Shown here one piece after another: positions 15,818-24,500 of a stretch of 64,000 bases of DNA. The DNA comes from CAG-877 sp045125935. Its GTDB lineage: Bacteria > Bacillota_I > Bacilli_A > RF39 > UBA660. Location of the stretch: assembly GCA_045125935.1 (NCBI GenBank), contig JBGVNW010000068.1, positions 124,001 through 188,000 on the forward strand, written 5' to 3'. The position numbers were made by a program, and so were the translations under genes. The notes under the pieces are model-generated. The model saw only the letters and a program-made list of their open reading frames with translations. It searched no databases and was not told the origin of the DNA. Position 1 is the stretch's first letter; every line of letters starts with the position of its first letter.

Positions 15818-16453
15818 ATGAGTCTGAAGGTAGATAATTTTGATTTGATTAAAAAGCATATTCATTCATCTGACAGCAATGAGTTTTATATGCTTCAGGT
15901 TATGCGAAGAACGAAAGATCAAGTTGGATATGACGGAAAGCGTAAGCAGAGTGTTATTAAGTCTTATTTTATTTCTTCTCCAGAATATTTGGACAGCAAG
16001 CGAGATGAGATTGTAGGATTGTGTGAGATGTTTAATGCTCGTGCGTATATCAATTTGAATAAGAAGTCATATAAGCAGGTATCTTTGAAAGCACTTGAGA
16101 TACTTGCTGGGAAGATTGCACATGAGGATTACAATATTAAGTCATTATTTGAGTCTGCTGCTGGTCAGACGGGTGCTTGTGATGGTAATAAATCGTGGAT
16201 TGTAGATATCGACACAAAGGATATGGATGTAGTAGAAAAATGGAAGTCAATTATTAACGATGCTGCCCCAGTGGGTGATAAGATTATTGATATTTTTCCT
16301 ACACTACACGGGTATCATCTTATTTCAAAACCATTTAATAAACAAGTATTGTGTTTTGGTTCACAACTTGAACAAATAGATGTTCATAATAATAATCCAA
16401 CAATCTTATATGTAAATTTAAAAGATAGCGAAAATGACAATGAAAGCGAATAA
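15818..16453 (+). CDS. possible primase-polymerase-fold protein
   Basis: 211 residues. The pattern ARAYINLNKKS, then KSWIVDIDTKD, then IFPTLHGYHLISKPFN resembles the strand-DxD and (S/G)xH arrangement of archaeo-eukaryotic primase (AEP) folds, and recalls the LDID...HASHHIQ pattern of the gene at 62480. This is a weak assignment. It overlaps the SmpB gene by 20 bases, so the two are translationally linked. Its own promoter may be the one at 13719, now separated by the IS607-type element. Confidence 0.5.
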   Translation: MSLKVDNFDLIKKHIHSSDSNEFYMLQVMRRTKDQVGYDGKRKQSVIKSYFISSPEYLDSKRDEIVGLCEMFNARAYINLNKKSYKQVSLKALEILAGKIAHEDYNIKSLFESAAGQTGACDGNKSWIVDIDTKDMDVVEKWKSIINDAAPVGDKIIDIFPTLHGYHLISKPFNKQVLCFGSQLEQIDVHNNNPTILYVNLKDSENDNESE

Positions 16454-16889
16454 TATAACTATCAAAAATAGAAAAGCAAGTTATGAGTATAATTTTTTAG
16501 ATACTTATATTGCTGGTATTCAATTAGTTGGAGTAGAGATTAAATCTATCAGGAATGGTAGGGTTAATCTATCGGAGTCATATTGTGTTTTTCAGCATGG
16601 GGAACTTTTTTTAATAAACACGCATATTTCACCATATGAGAATGCTGGATATGTGAAGGTTGATCCTTTGCGAGAACGAAAACTATTGTTAAATAAAAAC
16701 GAATTGAGAAAGTTGAGCGATGGTGTGTCCAGAAAGGGATTAACTATTGTTCCTACCAAGATGTTTATTAATGATAGGGGTTTATGTAAGGTTGAGATTT
16801 GTTTATGTCAAGGTAAGAAGAATTACGACAAGCGAGAATCTTTAAAAGAAAAAGATTTAAAAAGACGAATTAATAATTTGGATTATTAG
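16434..16889 (+). CDS. smpB: SsrA-binding protein SmpB
   Basis: 151 residues (ATG at 16440 is an alternative start), full length for the family. Diagnostic blocks in order: IKNRKASYEYNFLDTYIAGI, LVGVEIKSIRNGRVNLSESY, GELFLINTHISPY, RERKLLLNKNEL, KGLTIVPTKMFIND, and KVEICLCQGKKNYDKRESLKEKD. SmpB binds tmRNA and the ribosome to rescue stalled translation and tag the nascent peptide. No tmRNA gene was recognised in the window. It overlaps the gene before it and lies directly upstream of the Ro60-like gene. Confidence 0.93.
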   Translation: MTMKANNITIKNRKASYEYNFLDTYIAGIQLVGVEIKSIRNGRVNLSESYCVFQHGELFLINTHISPYENAGYVKVDPLRERKLLLNKNELRKLSDGVSRKGLTIVPTKMFINDRGLCKVEICLCQGKKNYDKRESLKEKDLKRRINNLDY

Positions 16890-16900
16890 AATTTTTTTGT

Positions 16901-16908
16901 TATATTTG
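16901..16908 (+). promoter_or_regulatory. Bacteroidetes-type promoter box TATATTTG
   Basis: TTTTTTTGTTATATTTGTAATAA, 28 bases before the ATG of the DUF2828 gene. Confidence 0.7.
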
Positions 16909-16936
16909 TAATAACGATTAAAATAAGAAAAAAACT

Positions 16937-18523
16937 ATGATTGACGAATTGAAAGCAACTCTCATGAATGAGAATAATTATCAGATGACAGAAAATGGTG
17001 CTGTGGGTTATAAATCTACAGGCAAGGTATTGACAGATCTCAACTTCAGGGTTTCATCTATGCGAAATAGAGTAACAACTGATGATATGAATCTTTTTAT
17101 TAAGGCAATGGATGAAGATTTGGAGTATGCTATCAAGTGGTTGTTTTTTATGAGAGATATACGATGTGGTATGGGTGAGCGTGATGCTTTCCAGACATTG
17201 TATATGAAGTATGCTGAACTCTATCCTACAGAAGCGAAAGCAACTTTAAAACTTGTTGCTGAATTTGGTAGATGGAAAGATGTTATTGATATCATTAATA
17301 TGGATAGCAATGACATTCTTGGTGGTATGGAGTTAGTAAAGGATACTTTTTATGAAGATATTCAAAATTGTATGGCTGGCAAATCTATTTCATTGCTTGC
17401 TAAATGGATGCCATCTATCAATGCTTCAGGTAAGGCGAGAAAACAGGCGAAGAGATTTGCTAAATATTTCGAGTTACCATATGTTTCATATCGCAAGATG
17501 CTGTCTAAATTGAGAGCATATCTTGATGTTACAGAGGTAAAGACTTGTAGCAATCGTTGGGGTGAAATTGATTATAACAAGGTGTCATCTAATGCCAATA
17601 AGAGATATTTTAATGCTTTCAAGAAGCATGATGGACAGCGATATTTAGAACATTGTTCAAAAGCATTGGATTCATCTATTGGTGTAAAGATGCATGCTAG
17701 TGTTTTATATCCACATGAAATTTGGGATAAATATTCTAATTTACTTAAACCTACATTGATGTATAATTATTATTATACAAATGATGTAAGGAGAGTATTG
17801 GAGAAGAATATTAATGAGGATATATCATTGGAAGCAATGTGGAAAAATCTTGCTGACATGGGCGATTGTGGCAACACGATGGTTGTTGTTGATGGGTCTG
17901 GTTCTATGCTATCAATGGCAAATGGAGTAATACCTATTAATGTATCTAGATCTCTTGGTGTATATTTTGCAGAGAGATGTAAGGGAGAGTTTCATAATAT
18001 TCTTATGGAGTTTTCTCATCGTCCTAAACTTATTGACTTGAATGATTGTGAGACATTGAAGGATAAAGTTGTAAAGATGTCAAAGTATGATGATTGCACA
18101 AATACTGACATTGAAGCGGTATTCATGTTGATTTTGCGAACTGCAGTTGATGCAAATATGAAACAATCAGATCTTCCTGATAGAATTCTTATTATTTCAG
18201 ATATGGAGTTTGATAATGCGATAAATCAAACGCCTTGCATGTATGGTATGAAAGCATTGTTTGCAGAACTTGCTGACAGATATGCAGAATATGGATATAA
18301 ACTTCCTAAACTTGTATTCTGGAATGTAAATTCAAGGACAAAAACTATACCTATGACTGAAAATGAATTGGGTGTTATATTGGTATCTGGATTTTCGCCA
18401 AATATTTTAAGTATGGTTATGAGTGACCAAACAGATCCTTGGCTTGCTTTGAAAGATAAACTTGATAGCAAACGATACATTTGTGTATCTGATACATTAA
18501 AAACTGTAAGAGAAAATGACTAA
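16937..18523 (+). CDS. DUF2828-like TROVE/vWA protein (Ro60-like)
   Basis: 528 residues. The N-terminal two thirds is an alpha-helical repeat region with NFRVSSMRNR, FFMRDIRCGMGERDAF and EFGRWKDVIDI, typical of DUF2828, a relative of the TROVE ring of Ro60. The C-terminal third is a von Willebrand A domain with the MIDAS motif VVVDGSGSM (D319, S321, S323). Ro60 proteins bind Y RNAs and misfolded RNAs in RNA quality control. Whether DUF2828 members do so is not established, so RNA binding is inferred. It has its own promoter at 16901; the next gene overlaps its 3' end by 8 bases. Confidence 0.8.
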   Translation: MIDELKATLMNENNYQMTENGAVGYKSTGKVLTDLNFRVSSMRNRVTTDDMNLFIKAMDEDLEYAIKWLFFMRDIRCGMGERDAFQTLYMKYAELYPTEAKATLKLVAEFGRWKDVIDIINMDSNDILGGMELVKDTFYEDIQNCMAGKSISLLAKWMPSINASGKARKQAKRFAKYFELPYVSYRKMLSKLRAYLDVTEVKTCSNRWGEIDYNKVSSNANKRYFNAFKKHDGQRYLEHCSKALDSSIGVKMHASVLYPHEIWDKYSNLLKPTLMYNYYYTNDVRRVLEKNINEDISLEAMWKNLADMGDCGNTMVVVDGSGSMLSMANGVIPINVSRSLGVYFAERCKGEFHNILMEFSHRPKLIDLNDCETLKDKVVKMSKYDDCTNTDIEAVFMLILRTAVDANMKQSDLPDRILIISDMEFDNAINQTPCMYGMKALFAELADRYAEYGYKLPKLVFWNVNSRTKTIPMTENELGVILVSGFSPNILSMVMSDQTDPWLALKDKLDSKRYICVSDTLKTVREND

Positions 18524-18980
18524 TATTGAGTATATATATTTATTTGCAGAGAAACACAAGTTTCCAAAAACAGAGTGTGAGGTTGTGTTTAATGCTGTCG
18601 ATGATGGTAGTGGGAGGGATATTTACACAAATGATTATGATATTGTGAGTGTAAAATTCGATAAGAGTTTAGTAGCGAATGAAATAAAGATTGAAGATAT
18701 TCGTTTGGATATAGATTCTAATTTTCCAGATGATGTTTTCTTTATGTGGCAAGAAGATGAACCAAATATATCTTTTAGAACATGGATAATGCAAGGAAAA
18801 TATATTCCTAATATTATTAAAAATACGGAATATTTTGATGAACTTGAATCATTAACAAAAGAGATTGAAATGAAAATGGAGTCTTTATTTTCTATTATTG
18901 AAGATGATGATTCTGATTACGACGAAGATTCTGATTACGACGAAGAATATGAAGAAGATGATGAAGATGGTGAGGAGTGA
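18516..18980 (+). CDS. hypothetical protein with acidic tail
   Basis: 154 residues; the ATG overlaps the DUF2828 stop, so translation is coupled. The first 120 residues look alpha/beta (ECEVVFNAVDDGSGRD, SFRTWIMQGKYIPN). The last 30 are almost all Asp, Glu, Ser and Tyr, with a DSDYDE repeat encoded by a tandem 15-base DNA repeat. Function unknown; perhaps a partner of the Ro60-like protein. Confidence 0.65.
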   Translation: MTNIEYIYLFAEKHKFPKTECEVVFNAVDDGSGRDIYTNDYDIVSVKFDKSLVANEIKIEDIRLDIDSNFPDDVFFMWQEDEPNISFRTWIMQGKYIPNIIKNTEYFDELESLTKEIEMKMESLFSIIEDDDSDYDEDSDYDEEYEEDDEDGEE

Positions 18981-18996
18981 TTCTCACCATTTTTAT

Positions 18997-19004
18997 CATA
19001 AATA
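18997..19004 (+). promoter_or_regulatory. CATAAATA late-type motif
   Basis: TTTTATCATAAATACGATA, 52 bases before the ATG at 19057; a TTGTTATATTT host-like box lies between. Confidence 0.45.
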
Positions 19005-19056
19005 CGATATAAAAAAATAATTATTATTTTTAAAACTTTTTTGTTATATTTAAAAC

Positions 19057-19206
19057 ATGGGAGAAAATATTAACGAAGAATATGATGATTTCAAAGATTA
19101 CCTCGATAAAAAAGAACAAAAATTAAAATTGATTGTTCGCTTTGAATTGGATGATAATATAGAAGAAACATTAGAAGAATTAAATAAAAAGGAGATTGAG
19201 TTTTGA
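19057..19206 (+). CDS. small acidic protein upstream of the UvsY-like gene
   Basis: 49 residues, starting MGENINEEYDDFKDYL and ending in TGA. It is charged and helical. Its stop overlaps the TTG start of the next gene (TTGA), which supports both gene calls. No family recognised. Confidence 0.55.
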   Translation: MGENINEEYDDFKDYLDKKEQKLKLIVRFELDDNIEETLEELNKKEIEF

Positions 19207-19658
19207 AACCTATAGATGACGATAATATAAATAAAACAAATATAACTCTTGAAGAAAGATTTAAAGAAGAGCGTGCTGACTGGAATAATAAAATAATAAC
19301 ATTAATTGAGTCGATTAAATATACTCAAAAACTTGCAGAAGCACAAATTACTCAACTCTCATATAGACAAATGCTTCAAGATAAACTTGTTGAGTATAGA
19401 ATTTTACATGAGAAACGACAAGAGATATTTGATAAACAAACTGTAGACAGATTCAGAGAGTATAAATTAAGTTATGATATCAAGCTGTCCAGTTCAGAAA
19501 CACAGGCGTTTGTTCAATCTGATTGTAAAGCATTAAAACTTCAAATAAAGATGATACAAACACAGATTATTTATTTTGAAGAAAGTATTAAAACTTTGGA
19601 TAATCTTGGGTTTGCAATTAAAAATAAGATAGAAATAATGAGCAATCAACTCATATAA
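19203..19658 (+). CDS. UvsY-like recombination mediator
   Basis: 151 residues from a TTG start that overlaps the preceding stop. Almost entirely helical and charged. The C-terminal part, a conserved aspartate (SDCKAL), a long helix, then LDNLGFAIKNKIEIM, resembles T4 UvsY, which ends with a similar GFAIK-H-I block after its D-containing helix. UvsY loads the UvsX recombinase onto ssDNA covered by gp32. The match was judged by eye and is moderate. A terminator follows. Confidence 0.5.
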   Translation: MKPIDDDNINKTNITLEERFKEERADWNNKIITLIESIKYTQKLAEAQITQLSYRQMLQDKLVEYRILHEKRQEIFDKQTVDRFREYKLSYDIKLSSSETQAFVQSDCKALKLQIKMIQTQIIYFEESIKTLDNLGFAIKNKIEIMSNQLI

Positions 19659-19660
19659 GA

Positions 19661-19690
19661 AAAGCGAGATTTATGTCTCGCTTTTTGTTT
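19661..19690 (+). terminator. Rho-independent terminator
   Basis: AAAGCGAGA and TCTCGCTTT perfect stem with loop TTTATG and a T-run; it lies between convergent genes and may serve both. Confidence 0.85.
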
Positions 19691-20755
19691 TTACATTTTT
19701 ACATTTTTTATCTTATCTGTTGTTATGAATTCTGCACATTTTATAACTTTATCTTGCATATATGAACCTCCAATTAAAGTATTCCACACATCATCTCTTG
19801 ATTGATTTTGTTGAGAAATTATTTGTGCATTTGGTGCATTTGAGTAATTACCCATTTGATAGACACTACCATAGTTATTATTATCGGTTGATGAATTTGT
19901 GGAATTATTGTAATTATAAGAAGATAGTGTATATGAAGAAGGTATATTGGATGACATTGCTGCTATTTGCTCTGGTGTTGCATTCCAAGATAATATAACC
20001 TTATATTGATTGTTTTTATTTAATTGTTGTAATGAATAATCAATCCATTCTTGTATTGAACTTTCATATTTCATAGTATTATTACAAAAACCTGTTTCAA
20101 CACACAAACCATGAGGAGTAAATGCCATTATAAATCTTCTCATCCAACCCTTTCTAACATCTTTATATTTTTCACTTGCGGAAAGATTGTAATAATATTT
20201 ATACACATATTTTATCATTGTATCATATGCTACCATAGGATCTGAATATGCGTGAGTTGCGTCTGCAATTTTTTGGTAATAAGTTCCTGTTTTTATAAAA
20301 TTATAATTTGAATTACCACACTTGTTTTTTAGTTCGTTGTATAAGTCTTGTGTTGGACTAAATCCCTGCCATTTAATTTGAAATAATAATATAGCACATG
20401 CATAATTTGCACACAAATGAGCACAACTTCCTTTCCAAAAGACTTCTTCAACTATACCACAATAAATGTCTTTACCAAAGTTTTTTACTGTAACACCAGT
20501 TGGTGGTTTATGATTTTTCACATAATCATCCCATCCGTCTTCATTAAGACCAAATCTAGTCACCCTGCCATTTTTATCCGTATAAACTTTTGTGCTACTC
20601 CAATTGATAAGATTTAACAGATTACCATTGCCACTAATTTCGCTCACCTGTGGTTTAGATTTATTTATCCAATCATCAACAGCACACTCATAATATAAAA
20701 CATAATCATATACCGCAGATGGTATTTCTAATGGTGTTTTTTTAACTTCTGCCAT
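19691..20755 (-). CDS. GH108-like muramidase, probable tail-associated or lysis lysozyme
   Basis: 354 residues from the ATG at 20755 (MAEVKKTPLEIP). The layout recalls GH108 N-acetylmuramidases: an early glutamate (YYEC, E23), a RFG...GWDDY block near 70-75, EVFWKGSCAHLCANYACAIL near 105-125, and a C-terminal KGWMRRFIMAF near 205. A Ser/Asn/Tyr-rich linker and a short C-terminal part are extra. The minus-strand late motif at 20782 lies 26 bases upstream. It would cleave peptidoglycan during entry or lysis. The family call is moderate, because the canonical EGG motif is not intact. Confidence 0.42.
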   Translation of the reverse strand: MAEVKKTPLEIPSAVYDYVLYYECAVDDWINKSKPQVSEISGNGNLLNLINWSSTKVYTDKNGRVTRFGLNEDGWDDYVKNHKPPTGVTVKNFGKDIYCGIVEEVFWKGSCAHLCANYACAILLFQIKWQGFSPTQDLYNELKNKCGNSNYNFIKTGTYYQKIADATHAYSDPMVAYDTMIKYVYKYYYNLSASEKYKDVRKGWMRRFIMAFTPHGLCVETGFCNNTMKYESSIQEWIDYSLQQLNKNNQYKVILSWNATPEQIAAMSSNIPSSYTLSSYNYNNSTNSSTDNNNYGSVYQMGNYSNAPNAQIISQQNQSRDDVWNTLIGGSYMQDKVIKCAEFITTDKIKNVKM

Positions 20756-20781
20756 AAATAACATATATATTGATATATAAA

Positions 20782-20789
20782 TATTTATG
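20782..20789 (-). promoter_or_regulatory. CATAAATA late-type motif, minus strand
   Basis: Read on the minus strand, CATAAATA lies 26 bases before the muramidase ATG. A TATAAATA on the plus strand at 20776-20783 sits just before the LRR gene's ATG, so the site may be bidirectional. Confidence 0.55.
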
Positions 20790-23700
20790 GATAAAAAAGG
20801 AGTTGTTGCTAATGCATTTAAAGATGATTCATCAATAACATCTGTAAAATTTGGAGAAAATTGTCATTTTGTCGAAGATTATGCATTTTATAATTGTAAA
20901 AATTTAAACGAAATTTATGCTGATAATATATTAGAATACATTGGTGAGTATGCATTTTCTGAAACAAATTTAAATTCTGTTAATTTAGAATATTTAAAAA
21001 CATTAGCGGATGGTGTATTTAGTAAATGTTCAAATCTTTCTTCTGTTGATATTCCAATTTGTGAAAGTATTGGAGATGGAGCATTTTATAACTGTTCAAA
21101 TTTAAGTAATATTTCTTTAGATAATTGTTTAAATATTTGGTCAGAAGCGTTTCATTTTTGTAAAAAATTAAATATTTCAAACTTAAATAAATGTGAATAT
21201 ATAGGTAAAAACGCTTTTAAAGATTGTGAAAATATAAAACAAATAACATTAAAAAAATGTACTGATATTGGAGAAGGAGCATTTTATAATTGTAAAAATT
21301 TAAATAGAGTATATATATATACTTCCGATGTTGTTTGTAAGTTAGCGCATGAAAATGTGTTTTATTCAGATAATAAAACACCAGACAAACAAGGTTATAA
21401 TACTTATTTTTATGTTTATGCGGATAAGTATGATGAATATATAAATGATAAATATTGGAAATATTACGAAAAATTTATTATACCGATTATTAAAGATAAT
21501 CAAATTATGTATATTGCAGAGCAAAAGGCAGAATTAGATGAAGGTATTAATAATTCAATATTAGAACATTCATATAACGAAAATAAAAAGTATGGGTTAA
21601 TAGAATTTAAAAATGATATTAAATCTTTAAATTTTAATATATTTAAAGATAGTAGTAAAATTCATATAAGTTCAATTGAATTACCATCGTCATGTGAAAC
21701 AATTGGAAATAATGTATTTGACGGTTATGAAAAACTCGAACATATTAATTTACCAGCATCTTTAAATAAAATTGGTGATTATGCGTTTAAAGATTGTAAA
21801 TCATTTACATCATTTACAATACCAGAATCTGTGAATATATTAGGTGAAGGTATTTTTGCTGGTTGTGAAAAAATTAAAAAATTTACAGGGAAGTTTTCTA
21901 CATATGGAGGTAATGCTATTGTTTATGATGGAAAATTAATATCAATTGTTCCAATAAATGATAATGTAACATATGGTAGATTTTTTAATATATCTGATAT
22001 TGATAAAAATATTACAGCAATAGGTAAATCGTGTTTTTATGGTTGTAAAGAATTAAGAAGAGTTAATATACCTTCATATGTATCAAAAATAGGTGATAAT
22101 GCTTTTAAAAACTGTATAAATCTTTGTGAAGTACATTTTGACCGCATAAATACACCACAAATTGGAGAAAATATATTTGAAGGGGTTAGGGAAGATTCTG
22201 AAATATTTAAGAAAGATTTTAAAATATTTGTGCCAGAAATATCTTTATTAAGATATTGTAGACCAATGGAAAATTATATAGATAATATATACCCTAAACC
22301 AAATGAAAATAGCATAATATATTATGCAGAAAATAGATTGAGTATATACCATAAACAAGTAACAAATGAATATATTAATAATGCAAATTATTATGTAATA
22401 ACAAATGTGAATGAAATTGTAGAAAAAAATTATTTTAGAGGTAAAAATATAACATCAGTTATACTTAATGATAATATAAAAAGAATAGATGAATTTGCAT
22501 TTGAAGGTTGTACAAAAATGGAATATATTTATTTACCTGATTCTATAACAAAATTAGATAATAGATGTTTTTATGGTTGCGAATCTCTTACAAAAATACA
22601 TATACCTAGCGGTCTAAATAATCCATCAGAATATATTACACCAAATATAAACCCTCTTATTGTTCCAAAATACGAAACAAAAATACAATTTGGAAAAGAA
22701 ATTTTTGTTGGGTGTAAAGGTTTACGAGAATTTGGTTCTTATATAAGTGGACTTGTAATAAACGACAATAGATGTTATATTCATAATAAGTTTACACTTA
22801 ACTTTTTTGCACAATCTGATGCATTGGAATGTGATATACCTGGATATATCACAACGATTAATGAATCAGCGTTTAGAGAATCTAATATAAAAACAATTAA
22901 TTTTACCCAAACGAATTTAGAAACTATAAGTTTAAAAACTATAGGCGCAAATGCATTTAATGGATGTGTATATCTTGGTAAAATATCATTACCAAACACA
23001 TTAACTACAATATCTGATTATGCATTTAATGGATGTAAAAACTTAGAATTAGAAGAAAAAAACTGTTTAAATACAGTTACACAAATAGGTATATGTGCGT
23101 TTGCAGGATGTTCTTCATTAAAAAAAGTTAATATAAATAATAACATTACAACAATTAATGAATCTGCATTTTCATTGTGTGAAAATTTAACGAATGTTGA
23201 AATAAATACTGCCGATTCAAAATTGGAGAATATAAATGCTAATGCGTTTAATGTATGTAAATCGTTAACAAATATAAATTTACCAAAAAATTTAAAACAA
23301 ATAGGAGAATATGCGTTTAATGAATGTTCATCGTTACAAAATATAAATTTACCAGAAAAATTAACACATATAGGAAAATATGCATTTAAAAATGCATTTG
23401 ATGATACTAATGATATAACCATATCGATACCTGACAGTGTAGAAACATTGGGTGCTTCTTGTTTTGAATCTTCTCAAATAAATAAATTAGTGATATCAAA
23501 AAATTCTAATTTAACAAATATACCAGAAAATGCATTTAAAGATTGCAAATCTTTAATAAATGTTAGTATAACAAGCGAACAAGACTTTTTTACAAGAATT
23601 GAAAATGGCGCATTTAACGGATGTTCTTCATTAGCAAATAAAATATTATCTTTACCACTTTATATTAAATATATCGGGTCTAAAGCGTTTTTTAATTGTG

Positions 23701-24059
23701 TAAATATAACAGAAATATCATTGCGGGATAAAGTTGAATACATTAACGATTCTGCATTTGATAGATGTAGTATAACAAAAGTAAATATTCCTAAAAGCGT
23801 AACAAAATTAGGAAATAACTGTTTTAACGGTATAGAATTTGTTTATATGGAAAGTATGAACCCACCTGAATTTTATGCAGAAGGTAATAAAATGGAAAGT
23901 TTTAAAGATCTTAGTTCTTATCCTTTTGGTGGTGGACAACTAAATATGGGTACTACCCTTGACATAGAAATATATGTTCCAAATATATATTATAATAATT
24001 ATATGAAAGATGGTTCAATTTGGAAAACAATATATGGTGAATATACTATAAGATCGTAA
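20787..24059 (+). CDS. BspA-type leucine-rich-repeat (LRR_5) giant protein, probable host-recognition protein
   Basis: 1090 residues with about 30 copies of a 22-25-residue repeat of the type I..(Y/N)AF.(N/D)C..L..I.LP..., the LRR_5/BspA class. Repeats are interrupted near residues 200-270 and 480-520 by YAENRLSIYH/IMYIAEQKAELD segments. The C-terminus (DIEIYVPNIYYNNYMKDGSIW) is the usual BspA-type cap. No signal peptide or anchor is visible, so it is probably a virion adhesin rather than a host surface protein. Codon choice is even more AT-rich than the neighbours. The ATG at 20787 overlaps the late motif, so the mRNA may be leaderless. Confidence 0.78.
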   Translation: MDKKGVVANAFKDDSSITSVKFGENCHFVEDYAFYNCKNLNEIYADNILEYIGEYAFSETNLNSVNLEYLKTLADGVFSKCSNLSSVDIPICESIGDGAFYNCSNLSNISLDNCLNIWSEAFHFCKKLNISNLNKCEYIGKNAFKDCENIKQITLKKCTDIGEGAFYNCKNLNRVYIYTSDVVCKLAHENVFYSDNKTPDKQGYNTYFYVYADKYDEYINDKYWKYYEKFIIPIIKDNQIMYIAEQKAELDEGINNSILEHSYNENKKYGLIEFKNDIKSLNFNIFKDSSKIHISSIELPSSCETIGNNVFDGYEKLEHINLPASLNKIGDYAFKDCKSFTSFTIPESVNILGEGIFAGCEKIKKFTGKFSTYGGNAIVYDGKLISIVPINDNVTYGRFFNISDIDKNITAIGKSCFYGCKELRRVNIPSYVSKIGDNAFKNCINLCEVHFDRINTPQIGENIFEGVREDSEIFKKDFKIFVPEISLLRYCRPMENYIDNIYPKPNENSIIYYAENRLSIYHKQVTNEYINNANYYVITNVNEIVEKNYFRGKNITSVILNDNIKRIDEFAFEGCTKMEYIYLPDSITKLDNRCFYGCESLTKIHIPSGLNNPSEYITPNINPLIVPKYETKIQFGKEIFVGCKGLREFGSYISGLVINDNRCYIHNKFTLNFFAQSDALECDIPGYITTINESAFRESNIKTINFTQTNLETISLKTIGANAFNGCVYLGKISLPNTLTTISDYAFNGCKNLELEEKNCLNTVTQIGICAFAGCSSLKKVNINNNITTINESAFSLCENLTNVEINTADSKLENINANAFNVCKSLTNINLPKNLKQIGEYAFNECSSLQNINLPEKLTHIGKYAFKNAFDDTNDITISIPDSVETLGASCFESSQINKLVISKNSNLTNIPENAFKDCKSLINVSITSEQDFFTRIENGAFNGCSSLANKILSLPLYIKYIGSKAFFNCVNITEISLRDKVEYINDSAFDRCSITKVNIPKSVTKLGNNCFNGIEFVYMESMNPPEFYAEGNKMESFKDLSSYPFGGGQLNMGTTLDIEIYVPNIYYNNYMKDGSIWKTIYGEYTIRS

Positions 24060-24073
24060 ATATAAATTAAAAA

Positions 24074-24104
24074 AAGAGAGAACATTAAGTTCTCTTTTTT
24101 TTTT
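24074..24104. terminator. bidirectional terminator
   Basis: AAAGAGAGAAC and GTTCTCTTT-type stem with A-run before and T-run after, between convergent genes at 24059 and 24103. Confidence 0.85.
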
Positions 24105-24492
24105 AATCCATATTTAAGCAATGATTTTCAACTTCAGATTTCATTCCGATAATTTTCCAACCCAATAGGTCGGCAACTTCTTTTGTTTTATAAACTATCT
24201 CTTTTTTTCCATCTTCTTTTGTTACAATTCTCGCGACAGAATTTAGCAACCCAACAGAATTATGAACACAGTTGATAAATTTTGCTTTATCCACGAGCAA
24301 CCAAACTTCATTACCAACAGAAGCGATAAGACCGTTATATACATAAATTGTATTGCCTTGTGTTGGCCAGAAATCCTTTTTAATCAAATCTTCAAAACTA
24401 TCCCATTGAACTCTAGGATCAATGGCAGTTGCTGCATTCACTTCATAAGATCCTGCAAATTTAAACATACCTTTATCTTTTATTTCTGCCAT
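24103..24492 (-). CDS. hypothetical tail-region protein
   Basis: 129 residues, starting MAEIKDKGMFKFAGSYEVN. It resembles small accessory proteins encoded beside Bacteroidetes phage fibres: a mixed strand pattern with a GNTIYVYNGLIASVGNEVWLLV core. It starts 8 bases after the fibre gene at 24501 on the same strand, so it is the last gene of that unit. Perhaps a fibre cap or chaperone; unproven. Confidence 0.6.
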   Translation of the reverse strand: MAEIKDKGMFKFAGSYEVNAATAIDPRVQWDSFEDLIKKDFWPTQGNTIYVYNGLIASVGNEVWLLVDKAKFINCVHNSVGLLNSVARIVTKEDGKKEIVYKTKEVADLLGWKIIGMKSEVENHCLNMD

Positions 24493-24500
24493 AAGTTCAA

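Noticed and set aside
22781..23422. Minus-strand open frames inside the LRR gene
   Set aside because: They are antisense to the regular LRR repeat and repeat with it; shadows of the real gene.
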